A DNA stretch of 64,000 bases from Atrichornis clamosus (Eukaryota > Chordata > Aves > Passeriformes > Menuridae). Location of the stretch: assembly GCA_013400975.1 (NCBI GenBank), contig WBMZ01009026.1:1-64000 (forward strand). The letters run 5' to 3'. The notes below the pieces were generated by a model. That model was not told the DNA's origin. It did no database searches and saw only the letters and a program-made list of their open reading frames with translations. Positions 1-10,787 of this stretch are shown here, piece by piece (the stretch's first letter is position 1; the number at the start of each line of letters is the position of its first letter). The position numbers were made by a program, and so were the translations under genes.

Positions 1-235
1 CGCCCCGCGCCCGCCGGAGGGGCCCGGGCCGGGGCACCTCGGCGACCCCGGGGCTCCCGTGGAGGGCGGGGGACGGAACGCCCGGGGCTGGGGGGAACGG
101 GGCCCCGCGCCGAGCGGCTGCCGAGGGGGCAGCGAAGGGTCTGCCGGCCCCCGAGCTCCTCCGGGCGGCGGGGGGAGCGAGGAACTCGGCGCAGAAGTTT
201 GGGGCAGGGAAGGAGCGCGGCCCCGTCCCGGTTAC

Positions 236-324
236 CTGAAGACACAGTCGTCGCGGGCGTCCCTGGCCGGGGAGATCAGCCCGTGCTTCTTGTTGAAGAG
301 CTTCTGGAAGAGGGTGGGCGGCAT
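236..324 (-). CDS. FNIP1: FNIP1 coding exon 1 (partial gene)
   Basis: The minus strand reads from ATG at 324-322 to a CTTCAG|GTAAC donor (donor bases just left of 236). It encodes MPPTLFQKLFNKKHGLISPA followed by RDARDDCVFR. The opening MPPTLFQKLF and the later RDARD are the conserved N-terminus of folliculin-interacting protein 1. FNIP1 partners folliculin (FLCN) as a GAP complex for RagC/D at the lysosome and binds AMPK and HSP90. The exon is 29 codons plus two bases, so the next exon, off the left edge of the window, must begin in phase 2. The rest of the gene lies outside. FNIP2 has a similar start, but the neighbour ACSL6 favours FNIP1. Confidence 0.93.
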
Positions 325-420
325 CTTGGGGCGCCGCCGCTGCCCCCGCCGCCGAGGCGCTGGGCTCCGCGCAGCGCCGTCCCCTCGCCGCGGCTAGTTC
401 CGCCCGCCCCGCTCCATTCG
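325..420 (-). promoter_or_regulatory. FNIP1: Probable FNIP1 5'UTR
   Basis: G+C-rich sequence directly upstream of the FNIP1 ATG on the minus strand. The start codon context reads CCCAAGATGCC, with A at -3, a strong Kozak match. The transcription start is not visible. The right limit given here is only the point where the palindromic E-box-like element (429-438) and GC boxes begin. Confidence 0.5.
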
Positions 421-930
421 GTGTCACAGTCATATGACAGAAATTAGTCACCCGGCGCTGCCAGGAGGGGCGGAGGGAGCGAGGGGAGGGACGGAGGCAG
501 CGAGGGCCGGCCGGCGGGCGGGGCGGGCCCAGCGGGGCGGCTCCACGTGGGGAGCGGAGCCCCGCAGCCCCCGCCGGGGAGCGCCGGGCCTGGGGGCGTC
601 TGGGGTCCGTCCCCCTCGCTCGCCTCGGCGGCTCCCACGGCCCCAGCGTGTGCAGGAAATGTGCCCGCTCCCAGCGGGGCTCGGCCGGGGCAGGGCCGAG
701 GAATCCCCCGGGGGCGGAGAGAACGCTCCGCTGTTGTGTTTTCCTTCTTCGGACGGAAGTTAAAGGCAGGAGCCCCAGGAAGGCAAGAGGAGGTCACGAT
801 CGAGGCTTCACGTCTTTCTCGTGACTGTGCCCAGCGCCTTCGTAACTCTTCGTGCAGGGATGTAGAAGAGTAAGGTGTCGTCTTTTATCCCAAACCTCGA
901 AAATCCAGCTCCTGACCCCTCTCCTTCCAG

Positions 931-1043
931 CGATCCTCCAAAGCTGTAACAGAATGGCCCAGCTCAGATACACTCCATTCAAAACGTGCAGGAAAGGTGG
1001 AACGCTTGTAGTGTTGGTGGCTGAGGAAGCCATCATTCCACAG
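931..1043 (+). other. Possible exon of a transcript divergent from FNIP1
   Basis: The plus strand has a good acceptor (pyrimidine-rich CCTCTCCTTCCAG ending at 930) and a good donor (CAG|GTAAAA after 1043), enclosing 113 nt. Inside, ATG at 954 opens a frame that stays open to the donor, reading MAQLRYTPFKTCRKGG. The segment lies just downstream of the FNIP1 CpG island, in the opposite direction to FNIP1, as expected for a divergent promoter transcript. I do not recognise the peptide. The minus strand over the same bases (885-1106) is also open, with a hydrophobic start. It may be a lncRNA exon, a small protein or chance. Confidence 0.25.
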
Positions 1044-1106
1044 GTAAAACATCCATCCACAAAATAGTATGTAGGACATAAAGCCTAGCAAGTGAATCCA
1101 AGACAA

Positions 1107-4100
1107 ATTATAAGAAAAAAAAATGTGTTACAGGTTTTATAAAATCAAAGGGATCTGTGACTTTTTGCAAAACTCTTTATTAGTAAATGTTGACATGAAA
1201 TACGAACCTTAGTAACAGCTAGCAGTCTCCTTCAGTATCTCACTGTTCAGATACAACACTGCTAGGAAGTTTAATTAAGGACTGACAAAACTGACTGACT
1301 CATCTGCTTTCCCTAGAAAATGGAATTAAGCTAAAACAACGCATGATGTAAGATTAAATTAAGCAGATTATTTTTAAGGTATAATTTAGTGCATGTGTAA
1401 CATATCTGCATAATGATTCTTCGCAATCACCCATCTGTAGGAACCTTTTTCTTCCTCTACCAGAAGTTGTAGATAATTCTAACACAAAACAGGAATTAAT
1501 GTTTTGATGCATCTTTTTCCCCTTGTTCTGTAGAGAAGACATACCTGCCTGCCATGGATTTAGACGTGACCAATCTTTACATCCTTTCACAATGTGAAAG
1601 CCTCCTGGCTTCAAGATAAGCATGTAAATACAGTCTCATATATAAAAAGTCCTCAGGGAACACTATGAAATGATGGAATTTTGGCCAGGATATATAACTC
1701 AGCTTTCAGTAGTTTCACAACTTAGAGCAATGAAGATACAGCTAATCTCAAATGCATTGCAATTCAAGCTGATGGAGTCCCTTTAAATATAAGTATTTCC
1801 CTGTTGCAAAACTCCTAAGTTAACAGTGAGTGATTCTGATAGGCTTGACTGACAGACTTTAATTGAGGGAGGGGAAGATGGGCAGTGAGAGAAAAAGGAT
1901 GGATACATATTTAATCATCCACTTTCCCATAAAAACCTCCCCATAGGCAAATGTGCATACCTACACCAACAACGTAAACTTACGTGTCCATTTGGCATGT
2001 GTTCATTTGGGCCCCAAACCTCTCCTTTCTGTGTCTAAAGATTATGAACCATTTGAGTGTAAGGTCTTTACCCTCCACCAGCCTGTACACACACCCCTGT
2101 AGCATTCCAGTGCAAGAAACATCTCCCACCACCTCTGAGCACTTGGAGTCAAAGTCTCCTAGAAGAGCACTTCAGATAACAAAAATAACTGAACAATGTT
2201 AATGAAAAACCTCTTACAGATTTATGTATAATACGTTTACTCAACATGCATCTGCCATGCACAATTCCTAGTGATAAAGGATTATCAGGGTTCTTGCACG
2301 GCCTGACTCACTGGAAGCGATTCCATTCAAGCCATTAAAACTTCATCATGTCTGGGATGTGACAGAGCAGCCCTGGTGACACTGAACAGATTCCTCTCCT
2401 GAATCACTGCACAAATAACCTCCTCTGTCCTACCCATTAACTGGCCATGACCCATAACCTTTATCCACCAATATGGAAGAGCCAGTTTCCACTCTGAATG
2501 AAATTTTATGTAGTCATTTTTTCAGCTGAAAACCAAACTATGGGAAAATGACTTTCCTTTGAGAACAGCAGAACAAGAGTAGAGATTGTTGCAGCCTCAA
2601 AATGAATTTCCTTCCCTGGGGCAAAGAGCTAGCCTGGTAATTAATTACACTTTCTCTAAGAGTCAGACAAAAGATGAAAATAAGAAGCAATGCTTTCATA
2701 ACTGAAGGGAAGGACAAGAGATTGTGGTTCATGGTATTTCTGTCTTATACAGCCTCATCAAGAAAAACAAAAGCAAACCTCAGCAATATTCAGGCTGCTA
2801 GAGCCAATTCCACAGTTACATACCATATTTTCTTGTACTTTCCAATTAGTTTGCCAGTATTAGTCTCGCTTGTATAAAACTACTAAATTGCCTGGGGCAA
2901 AATAAGTGGTTTTTTCCTATGACTTCCAGAATACCCCTACAATAAACACCTTTATCCTGAACTATCCTTTACTTGAACAATCATCATAATTACAACTTAC
3001 TAAATACATAACATTCAATTTTGCTTAAAGCTACATCAAGGAGCTCACCTCTATCTCCTAGGGGCTCTAGATTCTTGCATAATTACTAGTGACTTAGTAT
3101 TTGCAAGAACAAGGATATTGATAATTAAAAGCATACCTGAGAGGACTCCAAGGAGTTATTGGCAGAGCTCACTCTACTAATGCTTAAAACAAAAATAACT
3201 TAATGGCATAATTTTCAACCTTGAGCCATATAGAATGTGTATATAATACTTGTTCATACACTAATCCAGCAGCATTTATTTGCACTTCATTCTACCCCAG
3301 AGCAATGGGGGAAAGATCAGAGTTTGAACTTCGGCTGGTATTTTCAAATGTATTCAAACTAAACTTGTGGATTTTACATGCCTTCTTCTCATGCTTTTTT
3401 TGGAAATACAGAACTATTTTTCAGGGTAATAACACTGAGAAACAAAGACTTTTGAAAGTCATAGTAGCATTTTGAAACACTGAAAAACTTCCTTTTTGTC
3501 CAGAAAAAGAGTCTGAGTAAAGGATGTTGTACTGAGAACGCTGTAGGGCTCCAAATTACTTTAATGTGCAATGTATTCAAGTGGAAAAAAATGTGTTCTT
3601 GACAGTGTTTTCTGAGGCATTTGGCAGATTAAGAGTGACATTTATGCATTAACAATCCAGAACCTGAGCTGGAAGCACTAGGAATCTAAGTTATGTGGAC
3701 ATAGTGTGAGCAGTAACCTGAAAATCCAGAATGCCAATATCCAGCTCTTCAAACAGTTCAGCTGTAAAAGTGTTTTTCCCACCACTGTGTTCGTGTAAGG
3801 CAGCTACTTTCTCTGTCTAAGCCTGAAGCCACTGGAAGAAACAATGACTGAGAGATGTGATATTACAAAATATCTGAGACGAAACAGGAAGGACTCTGAG
3901 ACAACAGTGGCTGGGCAGTGGATGTGCCCGGAATGGTGACAGTGCTGGTCACTAAGAGCCAGTTCACAGTGATGGTGGGGTGAAGATGACCTGTATTCAT
4001 GTTTAGAAATCAAATTACAGCAGAACACACAGTCCTGTACCTTCGAAGTTCTGCATACCTAAGCATTCAAAGAGTTTAATGGCAGCATACTATTGACTTC

Positions 4101-4565
4101 TGGGTCCCCAGGAGTACATGAATGCTTTCACAGCCACTCCCAGGACACGCAGGTACCTTCACAGCCAGTATTAACAGCAGAGGTCACATCTTTAGATGCT
4201 AATGCTACTAGAGAAAACTAGAAATCCTGGCAGAGCAAGAGCCAAAAAATAATTCCATTAATGAAATTTGGTCTGCTCTTCTTCAGTCACACTTTTAATT
4301 TAAAAGTCTAAAATTGAAGAATCATCTTATGGAATCCTTACAGAACAAGCCCAGAACAGGATCTAGTTGCTGTACAGAAATAATTTAATATTAAGTACTT
4401 GAGTATTTACAAGCTTACTGAAGGATGTAATACTACATTTCAAACAATATATATCCAAAAAAAAAAAAATACAGCCATTAATTACTAGTTAAGAGTTCTC
4501 TTTCACCACCCTGCAACAGCAGCAAGACAGTTTCTTCTGTTAACTCCTGCTCAGAGCCAGAAGTC
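1107..4565. other. Intergenic DNA between FNIP1 and the MEIKIN-like gene
   Basis: A+T-rich sequence without CR1 fragments or splice-framed open segments that I could support. It must include the 3'UTR and cleavage site of the MEIKIN-like gene, read on the minus strand from 4565 downward. A minus-strand AATAAA (TTTATT on the plus strand) occurs near 3275. Whether it is the functional poly(A) signal cannot be decided. Confidence 0.5.
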
Positions 4566-4612
4566 TCATCTCTGTTTACAGTAGATCCAATTCTTGGTAC
4601 TTGTAATAGTAT
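4566..4612 (-). CDS. MEIKIN: MEIKIN-like exon 14 (last coding exon)
   Basis: The acceptor is a strong tract of nine T and six C before TAG, ending at 4613. Joined in phase 1 to exon 13, it reads TITSTKNWIYCKQR and stops at TGA (4568-4566). Another frame in this exon stays open to 4478 (44 codons ending TSN) but would need a different phase from the preceding exon, so the shorter reading is preferred. Confidence 0.65.
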
Positions 4613-5713
4613 CTAGGGGGGAAAAAAAAAGTGAAAAATAACTATCAATTAAGTGGCACATTCTCAAGTATAACAGAAAGCTCCCTGATCTGATCAACTG
4701 TTCAGATGTTCACTAGATACCTAAAGCTATCATTTCTTGGGAGGAATCTGGATGTTGCAGGTCATTTGCCAGTGAGGAGAGAACATTAGTTTCCAGTATA
4801 TGTACATTCCTAAGGAAAACCAGCCTCTTCGGAAAGATTCCTTGAGCAGAGAATAAAGCATCCAGCAATAAAACCCCCACCACATGCAGTCTAAGTCACA
4901 GTATCAGGATCCTCTTGAAAATCTGTAAGAAAACCAAACTTTTGTTCTGACAACACCACTTGCTGGATTTCTGATTCACTTGCCTGCTAAGTACAACCTG
5001 TGTTCTGTATTACCACAAATTGCCTGGGCACATGACCCAGCATCCCAGTTATTTGATCTGTACAGAAGCATCAGATGAGTATCATTAATTAATACATACA
5101 CACACACTTAAAAGCACTTCCCTACATTCTAGATGGGATTCAAGTGGTAATAAAGTAGGAAAGCATTTGGACCTAAAAGACTGCAAATGAAAACTTGTGT
5201 ATATTTAGTATTTTTGAAAGCTGTCACACTTATGTAGTATCTCTGTATTTAATTAGAATAAATGACATACAGCTTGCAGACATTGTGAAGAACTACTTTA
5301 AACTTTGGAAGACATGTGCCATCCAGTGGTACAGTGAGAAACTTCATAAGAGATGGGAAAGGGAGGGATTTTACCTCTGTGGTAGTGATGAGACAGTTTT
5401 GTTCACAGTTCTCATTTTTGTTTAACAAAAATCTAGGAAGTGAGGAAAGGAGCTTCCCTGTGTTAAGGGTTTCAGGAGAAAAGAACTGAAACCTTAAGAG
5501 AAACTGATAATTTTTAATGAAAAACAACAATAACTTGAACTACTTTGGGCGGGGTGGGATTACCAGATGTCAAGTTCAACTCAGGTTTACTCACCCTAGA
5601 AATAAAGCACAGAAAAATAATTTATTAAAGAAGCTCTTATCTTTTCTAGGGAATCTTCATACCAGCAGAAAGATTCTAGGGAGTCTTCATACCAGAAACT
5701 CAAAGTTGTGTTT

Positions 5714-5892
5714 AGAATCACAGAACCATTGAATGTTTTGGCTTGGAAGGGACCTTACGGCTCATCTTGTTCCAACCCCCTGCCATGGGCAGGGACACCT
5801 TCCACTATCCCAGGTTGCTCCAAGCTCCATCCAACCTGGCCTTGAACACGTCCAGGTATGGGATGGGGCAGCCACAGCTTCTCTGGACAACA
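5714..5892 (-). mobile_element. CR1 LINE 3' fragment in a MEIKIN intron
   Basis: Reverse CR1 3' end: GAATCACAGAACCATTGAAT, TTGGAAGGGACCTTACGGCT, GGCAGGGACACCTTCCACTA and CCAGGTATGGGATGGGGCAG. It lies between exons 13 and 14 of the MEIKIN-like gene. Confidence 0.92.
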
Positions 5893-6220
5893 AGTTACTT
5901 CAGGAATAATTTCAAGCAGCACAGATATTCTCAGAGTTACCTAGTAGCACCTTCTGGCCTTAATTATGATGCAGCCTATGATTGTGTTTCATTCCTGTGC
6001 TGAAGATCCTTTGAGAAAAAAATGTTAGTGCAGTTTCAGTGAACTGCTGTTGCACAAGTACACTGTTAAGTCAGAAATTTGAAGTTTTCTGCATCTTTTA
6101 CTGTTTTTAGCCCTATGATTTTTCCAAATATTCAGACTTCAAAAAAATGCCCAGCAACATTTAAACACTTAAACTAACCAGTTACCATCTGCACAGTGAA
6201 CCAAGTCTATATTCTTTTAC

Positions 6221-6344
6221 CTTCAGGCACTCCTTCGGGAAGGAGGAACTCTTTCCTGTGAACTGGAACTTGCTGGAGCCTGGAAGGTCTCCGGCCTGGT
6301 GACATTCTCACAATGGAGCAGATTTCTTGTCTGTCACACAGAGG
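6221..6344 (-). CDS. MEIKIN: MEIKIN-like exon 13
   Basis: Acceptor TCTTTTCAG, donor GAAG|GTAAAA. Only the phase-0 frame is open: it begins PLCDRQEICSIVRMSPGRRP and ends with one base of a split codon. The basic SPGRRPSR stretch lies about 40 residues from the C-terminus, the part of MEIKIN known to contact CENP-C. That link is by position only. Confidence 0.75.
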
Positions 6345-6632
6345 CTGAAAAGATTAATGACATTTTATTTACACAAATATTCCCATTGAAGAAATGTTCT
6401 CTCAGCTTTCTTCTAGGGAAATTAGAGATGACATGCAGATTTCAAGGGGTGTCACTAGAAAATATTTAAGACTACTTGTGTACACTTAACATGCTATTGG
6501 AAAGGGTGATAGAAAGTTTCAAAGCATTAAAACATTCCCTTTAGCTGTTTTAATACTGTAAGGCTTAAATATACAGTACACAACATACTAGCATGACAAA
6601 ACCAGATTTTAAAAGTGCAATAAAATTAGAAC

Positions 6633-6772
6633 CTTTAAAATACTCTTTTCTTCTGGATTTTGAGGAATAATTTCTTTCTCTGAGCTCAGAGATGCAGGAA
6701 CAATTTCTTCTGAATTTACATATGGACCTGAGATATTCAGGAACAGGTCTTCCCCAGGTGAGGCTTGGCACA
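6633..6772 (-). CDS. MEIKIN: MEIKIN-like exon 12
   Basis: Acceptor GTCACCAG, then two bases of a split codon and 46 codons beginning CQASPGEDLFLNISGPYVNS and ending EEKSILK. The end is phase 0, matching exon 13. The donor AAAG|GTTCTA is weak, departing from consensus at positions +3 to +6. Composition is acidic and Ser rich, like the rest of the protein. Confidence 0.65.
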
Positions 6773-7005
6773 CTGGTGACAAGCTAAGCTACAGCTCCGT
6801 CAAAATAAAAAATATACAGGAATAATTGCTCAGTTAAATAACAGACAACAATTCAGATTGGCTAATGATTGTTGGCTTGTGCAAAAGATATTCTATTGCT
6901 TAAAAAAAGTTATTTAGGACTTCAGCAAGACCCTGATGTTCTCTATTTATTAATCTGGTATGCACTAGCTCACGTGTGCAGAGACAAGTGGCAGTACTGT
7001 ACTAC

Positions 7006-7061
7006 CTGTACTGCTAAGTAATTCAAACTGGCATTTAAATACCAAATTCGAATCAAAGGGG
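7006..7061 (-). other. Splice-framed segment of uncertain use in the MEIKIN-like gene
   Basis: Between CTGGCACAG and CAG|GTAGTA lie 56 nt with one open frame (PFDSNLVFKCQFELLSST). It ends in the phase exon 12 requires, but its start phase does not fit exon 11. It is not needed for a continuous reading frame if exon 11 uses its +4 donor. It could be an alternative exon or chance. Confidence 0.2.
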
Positions 7062-7350
7062 CTGTGCCAGTAAGGGTATTAGTGCTGGTTTTACATGACA
7101 TTAGTAAAAACACGAAACACATTCCTAGGTTGGGTTGTTGAGTTTTTTTTAATTGTCCAGAATTTATCATAGTTTGTTGTGCAATTCGCAAAGTAACATA
7201 TATATAGGCAGAAATGGACTGTGGCACAAGGAACAATTTCTTTGGCTTTAATAAAAAAAAAAAACAACCAAAAAAACCCAAAAAACCCCAACAAAATCTA
7301 CAAAAAACCCCCAAAAAGCCAAAACCAAACACCCAACATCAGATAGACAC

Positions 7351-7435
7351 TCACATCTAGCTCTAGAGGCTGAGCATTATCAGGACTTTTTAGGACTTTA
7401 CTTTCCTCCACGATTAGCATGGTGGAAGTCATTTG
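7351..7435 (-). CDS. MEIKIN: MEIKIN-like exon 11 with tandem donor
   Basis: Acceptor TTTTTCTTTAG, then 27 codons beginning QMTSTMLIVEESKVLKSPDN. The donor region reads GAT|GTGA|GTGTCT, a GTNNGT tandem donor. Using the consensus first donor (exon end 7355) leaves phase 0, which does not fit exon 12. Using the +4 donor (exon end 7351) adds Val plus one base and restores the frame. The given end follows the frame. The first donor may instead serve an exon I could not see. Confidence 0.6.
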
Positions 7436-7730
7436 CTAAAGAAAAACAGACAAGAAGTCAGTATCAGTTTCAAATTCTTTGCTGTTTATTATTACTCTTA
7501 GAGTATTCTCCTAGTTCACAGTACTTTAAGAATTCCATCTAAAATGACTAATAGTTCTTCAGATTTAAGTACAGAATTCCTGTCATTCCCTTTTTTTCTG
7601 GTCTTATGCTTTCCAAAATTAAGACAAATAGTTTACTGCAGCACAGAGATTTCAGATGTGACACTTCCTGCCCCTTCTCCTATTTAGTCAATGCAACTGC
7701 TAATCAGTGGGACACAATGGGAATACTCAC

Positions 7731-7910
7731 CACCACAGCACCTATCGGTTTGGTTGGCAGAACTTCTGCTGTCAAACCCTCTGATTTGGCTGAAGTGTTT
7801 CCTGGGGCATCAAGCTTCCTAAATGATGATGAACCTTCTTCTAAGAGATTAAAACTGTTTTCTTTTGTCTTATGCTTCAGCCTTTTGGGTGTAGCTGTTT
7901 GATTATCAGG
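7731..7910 (-). CDS. MEIKIN: MEIKIN-like exon 10
   Basis: This is the largest exon, 180 nt, phase 0 at both ends, with acceptor CTCTTTAG and strong donor GTG|GTGAGT. It begins PDNQTATPKRLKHKTKENSF and continues through an LLEEGSSSFRK segment. Its length is a multiple of three, so skipping it would keep the frame. Confidence 0.75.
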
Positions 7911-8242
7911 CTAAAGAGCAAAACAATTACATTTGTGTTACAAAGTGAATCTCTATAGCCTGGTAAGAACTAAAGAAGAGAATCCCTCTGTCATAGTCAA
8001 GCTCTACACCATGAATTTCGGTACCACTAACACAGCCAGTCTGAAAAATGAGTTTGGGGGCATCCATCACTTTTGCTCTATCAAGAGGGAGAGGCAAGCT
8101 ACTCTTCACTCTCCCCTGGCTGCAGGCACCCCTTTACAAGTGTAGCAGGAACTTCACCTATTCCTCTAGGTGGAGTTTTCCACCCATACAAGGAGCAAAT
8201 CATTTGTGTTACAACCTTGCTGATTTATTAAGGATTTTTCAC

Positions 8243-8337
8243 CTTGCTTTCCCGTCCTAATGGTGAAGAACAGGGCATACCACTTTTTAGGTCTGGAGTT
8301 CTCTCTCTTGCAGCTGTAATTTTACAGAGTTTTTTTC
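8243..8337 (-). CDS. MEIKIN: MEIKIN-like exon 9
   Basis: Acceptor TGTCACAG, donor AAG|GTGAAA. It opens with two bases of a split Gly codon and reads KKLCKITAARERTPDLKSGM then PCSSPLGRESK. The basic, compact look of the ITAARERTPDL stretch suggests a more constrained segment than the flanking exons. Confidence 0.75.
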
Positions 8338-9115
8338 CTGTGACAGATTTCCAACAAATTAATTAACTTTGAGACAAAGATCACAGCTACTCTCCACCCC
8401 ATGTCTTACAGCATGGTTTTCAAAGAGGAGTAATTCCAAAACCACCCATGTGAACACAGTTCCACCCTGCAGTATAATCCTCATCTCCCTCTCTCCACCA
8501 CCAGGACAGCTTTACTCCTCTCCCATTCCTTCAGCAAACAAGGCTGCTTATTAATCTTATATTCACCTGGCTATTTTCTGCTGGACACACACACTATGGG
8601 AGCAAAGACCTGCATAATCACAGCAGCCTTTACCAGTGGCAACTTCTGCTGCTATTACACTTCAAATTAAGCAGGGGAAAATTACGTGTTACCTGGGCCA
8701 CAGACAGAATTGCATCAGTCACAGATTGGAACTGTAGCTACATCAGGGACATATTTGTGAAGCTGGTATGAAATAAGTTCAAGAGCATGACACAAACAGT
8801 TCTGTTCCTGGGTAAGTTAAATAAGAAATGTCAATTTTCATTGAACATCATGGGTGATTAAATGGAAAAATGCAGGGTTTGAGACTTCAGTTGGTTGTTT
8901 TTGTTTTCTTCTCCTAACATGTTAATTAGAACCAAGTCTCATTTGCAGGGAAGATTTTTCAATTTACACTTTCCCTTCTAGACACAACTGAGTTTAGTCT
9001 GTGCTGGAGGACAAATGACCCATAGAAGCCTGGTTTAGATACTGTGTCATTATTTAAGCTTGGATAGAATATTCTGTTCTCACAGTTATTACAACTGCTT
9101 CAGGTCATATTTTAC

Positions 9116-9177
9116 CTGCGAGAATAGTTGAAGTGCTTAATGCTGAAGAACTGTAATTGCAATTTGATGGTCTCTTT
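9116..9177 (-). CDS. MEIKIN: MEIKIN-like exon 8
   Basis: Pyrimidine-rich acceptor CCTCCTCTCCTAG and donor GCAG|GTAAAA frame 62 nt reading KRPSNCNYSSSALSTSTILA. It starts with the third base of an Arg codon and ends with one base, consistent with both neighbours. Other frames are open but would break the chain. Confidence 0.7.
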
Positions 9178-10377
9178 CTAGGAGAGGAGGAAAAAAAAGA
9201 ACAACTATTCTGAACGAATGTTAACATCGAAAGAAACTATTAATACGGAAATCCAAGGAAAATACAGGCCGAGTGAAAAGGGATAAAGTTTATTTTTAAA
9301 AATGTTGTTAAGGAGTTGCTTCATCACGCTTTGCAGTTATTTGATAGTGTATCATCAAGCCACCCAGCTTATTCTTAGGATAGTTGCAATTTAAGACCCA
9401 CAGAAGACTCACTAAATAAATACTTAGCACTTCAGCATTCAAGGACAGAACATATTTCAAGAGGGTGAAGGGGAAAATTAAGTTCACAAGAAAATTCAGA
9501 TTCAGTTGTGTAGAGGACTGTAACACTAAGATTGATATGAATTATGAATGCATGTAAGACTGGAAGGAGCAGCACAGGGGTTAAAAGAAATTATGCTATT
9601 CCTAGAAAAACACTCATGTTACTCAGATTTTTATGTCAGGACCTGAAGGCAGCTCTGTGACAAGGCCAAGGACAGAAGACCCTTTGCTGTGATAAAACTT
9701 CCAAGGTGACATGTCACATGGCACCCAACAACAGGGGGTGTCAGCACACCACATACATACACACATGATCCCACTTCCTGGCAGACACATTCCAAGTAAG
9801 GAAACACTAACAACAGGCAGTAATCTGGCCCAAGATTATATTACAAAATCAGCAGGATTCCAAAGCAAAGGAGCAACCCATGATTCCTTAAGAACATAAA
9901 AAACCTGCCCAAAATTGATTTTTTCCTGGGCAAGCACAGAATGCCAGAAACTTAACAAGGACTCAACAAGTTACCCTTCACACTCTGTCTTGCACAGGCA
10001 AGCCTGGCCAAACCTGAGTACACATCTCTTGCTGCCTGTGACTAAATGACATCTGACAGAATTAGTGCAATTGGACAAAAGCAACTTATTTATGGATTTT
10101 GTAAATAAATGTCATCTTCTCCTTCCATAAAATCCTTCACTGAGTTCTCTTACATTGACTCTCCTACAACTGCAAGGTCAAACCAGAAGTCTATAAGGCA
10201 AACTCTTCCCTGACAATGCACCAATTTCAAAGTTAGTGAGGACACAGGCAGCTGAAACTCCACAGAAGTGTTTGCAGGAGCAGAGGCTTATTCATACTGG
10301 CCTTTCTTTTCAGTATCACTCAAAAGAGAAAAGCCTGAACATTTAAGTGCATCAAAAGAGTCTGCTGTAGAGATTAC

Positions 10378-10417
10378 CTTCTAATGCATTGGTCTTGAAA
10401 ATGCTCTCGTACAGGGT
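10378..10417 (-). CDS. MEIKIN: MEIKIN-like exon 7 (40-nt microexon)
   Basis: Only 40 nt, reading PVREHFQDQCIR between a split Asp and a split Arg codon. The donor is GAAG|GTAATC. The acceptor's pyrimidine tract is a pure T run of 22 bases on the minus strand (A run 10420-10441) directly before the AG. Both phases match the neighbouring exons. Confidence 0.65.
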
Positions 10418-10419
10418 CT

Positions 10420-10441
10420 AAAAAAAAAAAAAAAAAAAAAA
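10420..10441. repeat. A22 homopolymer (T22 on the minus strand)
   Basis: Perfect run directly abutting the acceptor AG of MEIKIN-like exon 7 on the minus strand, where it acts as the pyrimidine tract. Confidence 0.9.
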
Positions 10442-10667
10442 GGCTGAACTTTAAATGAAAAGGCTAAGACAGCTTAGACCAGACAATGTTTTAGTGCAAA
10501 CTGACTTATAGCACAGCATTAGAAGCAAACACAGACCACTAGAAGGGAGCTGCTCCCCATTATGCAGACAGACCTTACATAAAATGATCATTACATATTT
10601 TACACAGGTTCCTTGCACCAGAGTGAAATTTATGTATATATCATGAAGTAAAGTAGAAAAGAATTAC

Positions 10668-10787
10668 CAAATATCGCTGAAAGATTTGAGATATGTGGTA
10701 TGTTATCTATGGTCACTGCTTTGCTGGAGTCCAGGAGAGTAGAGTTCTTGTACTTGCCAGGGTCCACAAAGTAAAAGTTGCATCTTT
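10668..10787 (-). CDS. MEIKIN: MEIKIN-like exon 6
   Basis: Acceptor TTTTATGTCTAG and donor TTTG|GTAATT give 120 nt, reading RCNFYFVDPGKYKNSTLLDS and ending ISNLSAIF. It starts with two bases of a split Glu codon and ends with one base. Confidence 0.75.

Larger units (their letters stand above)
1..800. promoter_or_regulatory. FNIP1: CpG island / FNIP1 promoter region
   Basis: The first 800 bases are strongly G+C rich with many CpG dinucleotides, unlike the A+T-rich sequence after about 850. Runs of GC boxes (Sp1-type GGGCGG cores) lie at about 512-540. A CACGTG E-box is at 544-549, and a perfect 10-base palindrome containing CATATG is at 429-438, about 100 bases upstream of the FNIP1 start codon on the minus strand. 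This is the expected place for the FNIP1 promoter. No TATA box was noticed. The exact transcription start cannot be read from the sequence. Confidence 0.8.

Noticed and set aside
4478..4612. Longer open frame for the last MEIKIN-like exon, ending at 4478
   Set aside because: It starts in phase 0, while the preceding exon ends in phase 1. The phase-consistent reading stops at 4566.
7105..7134. 30-nt splice-framed segment as a further MEIKIN exon
   Set aside because: It fits the segment at 7006-7061 in phase but not exon 11, and lies next to an A-rich low-complexity stretch.
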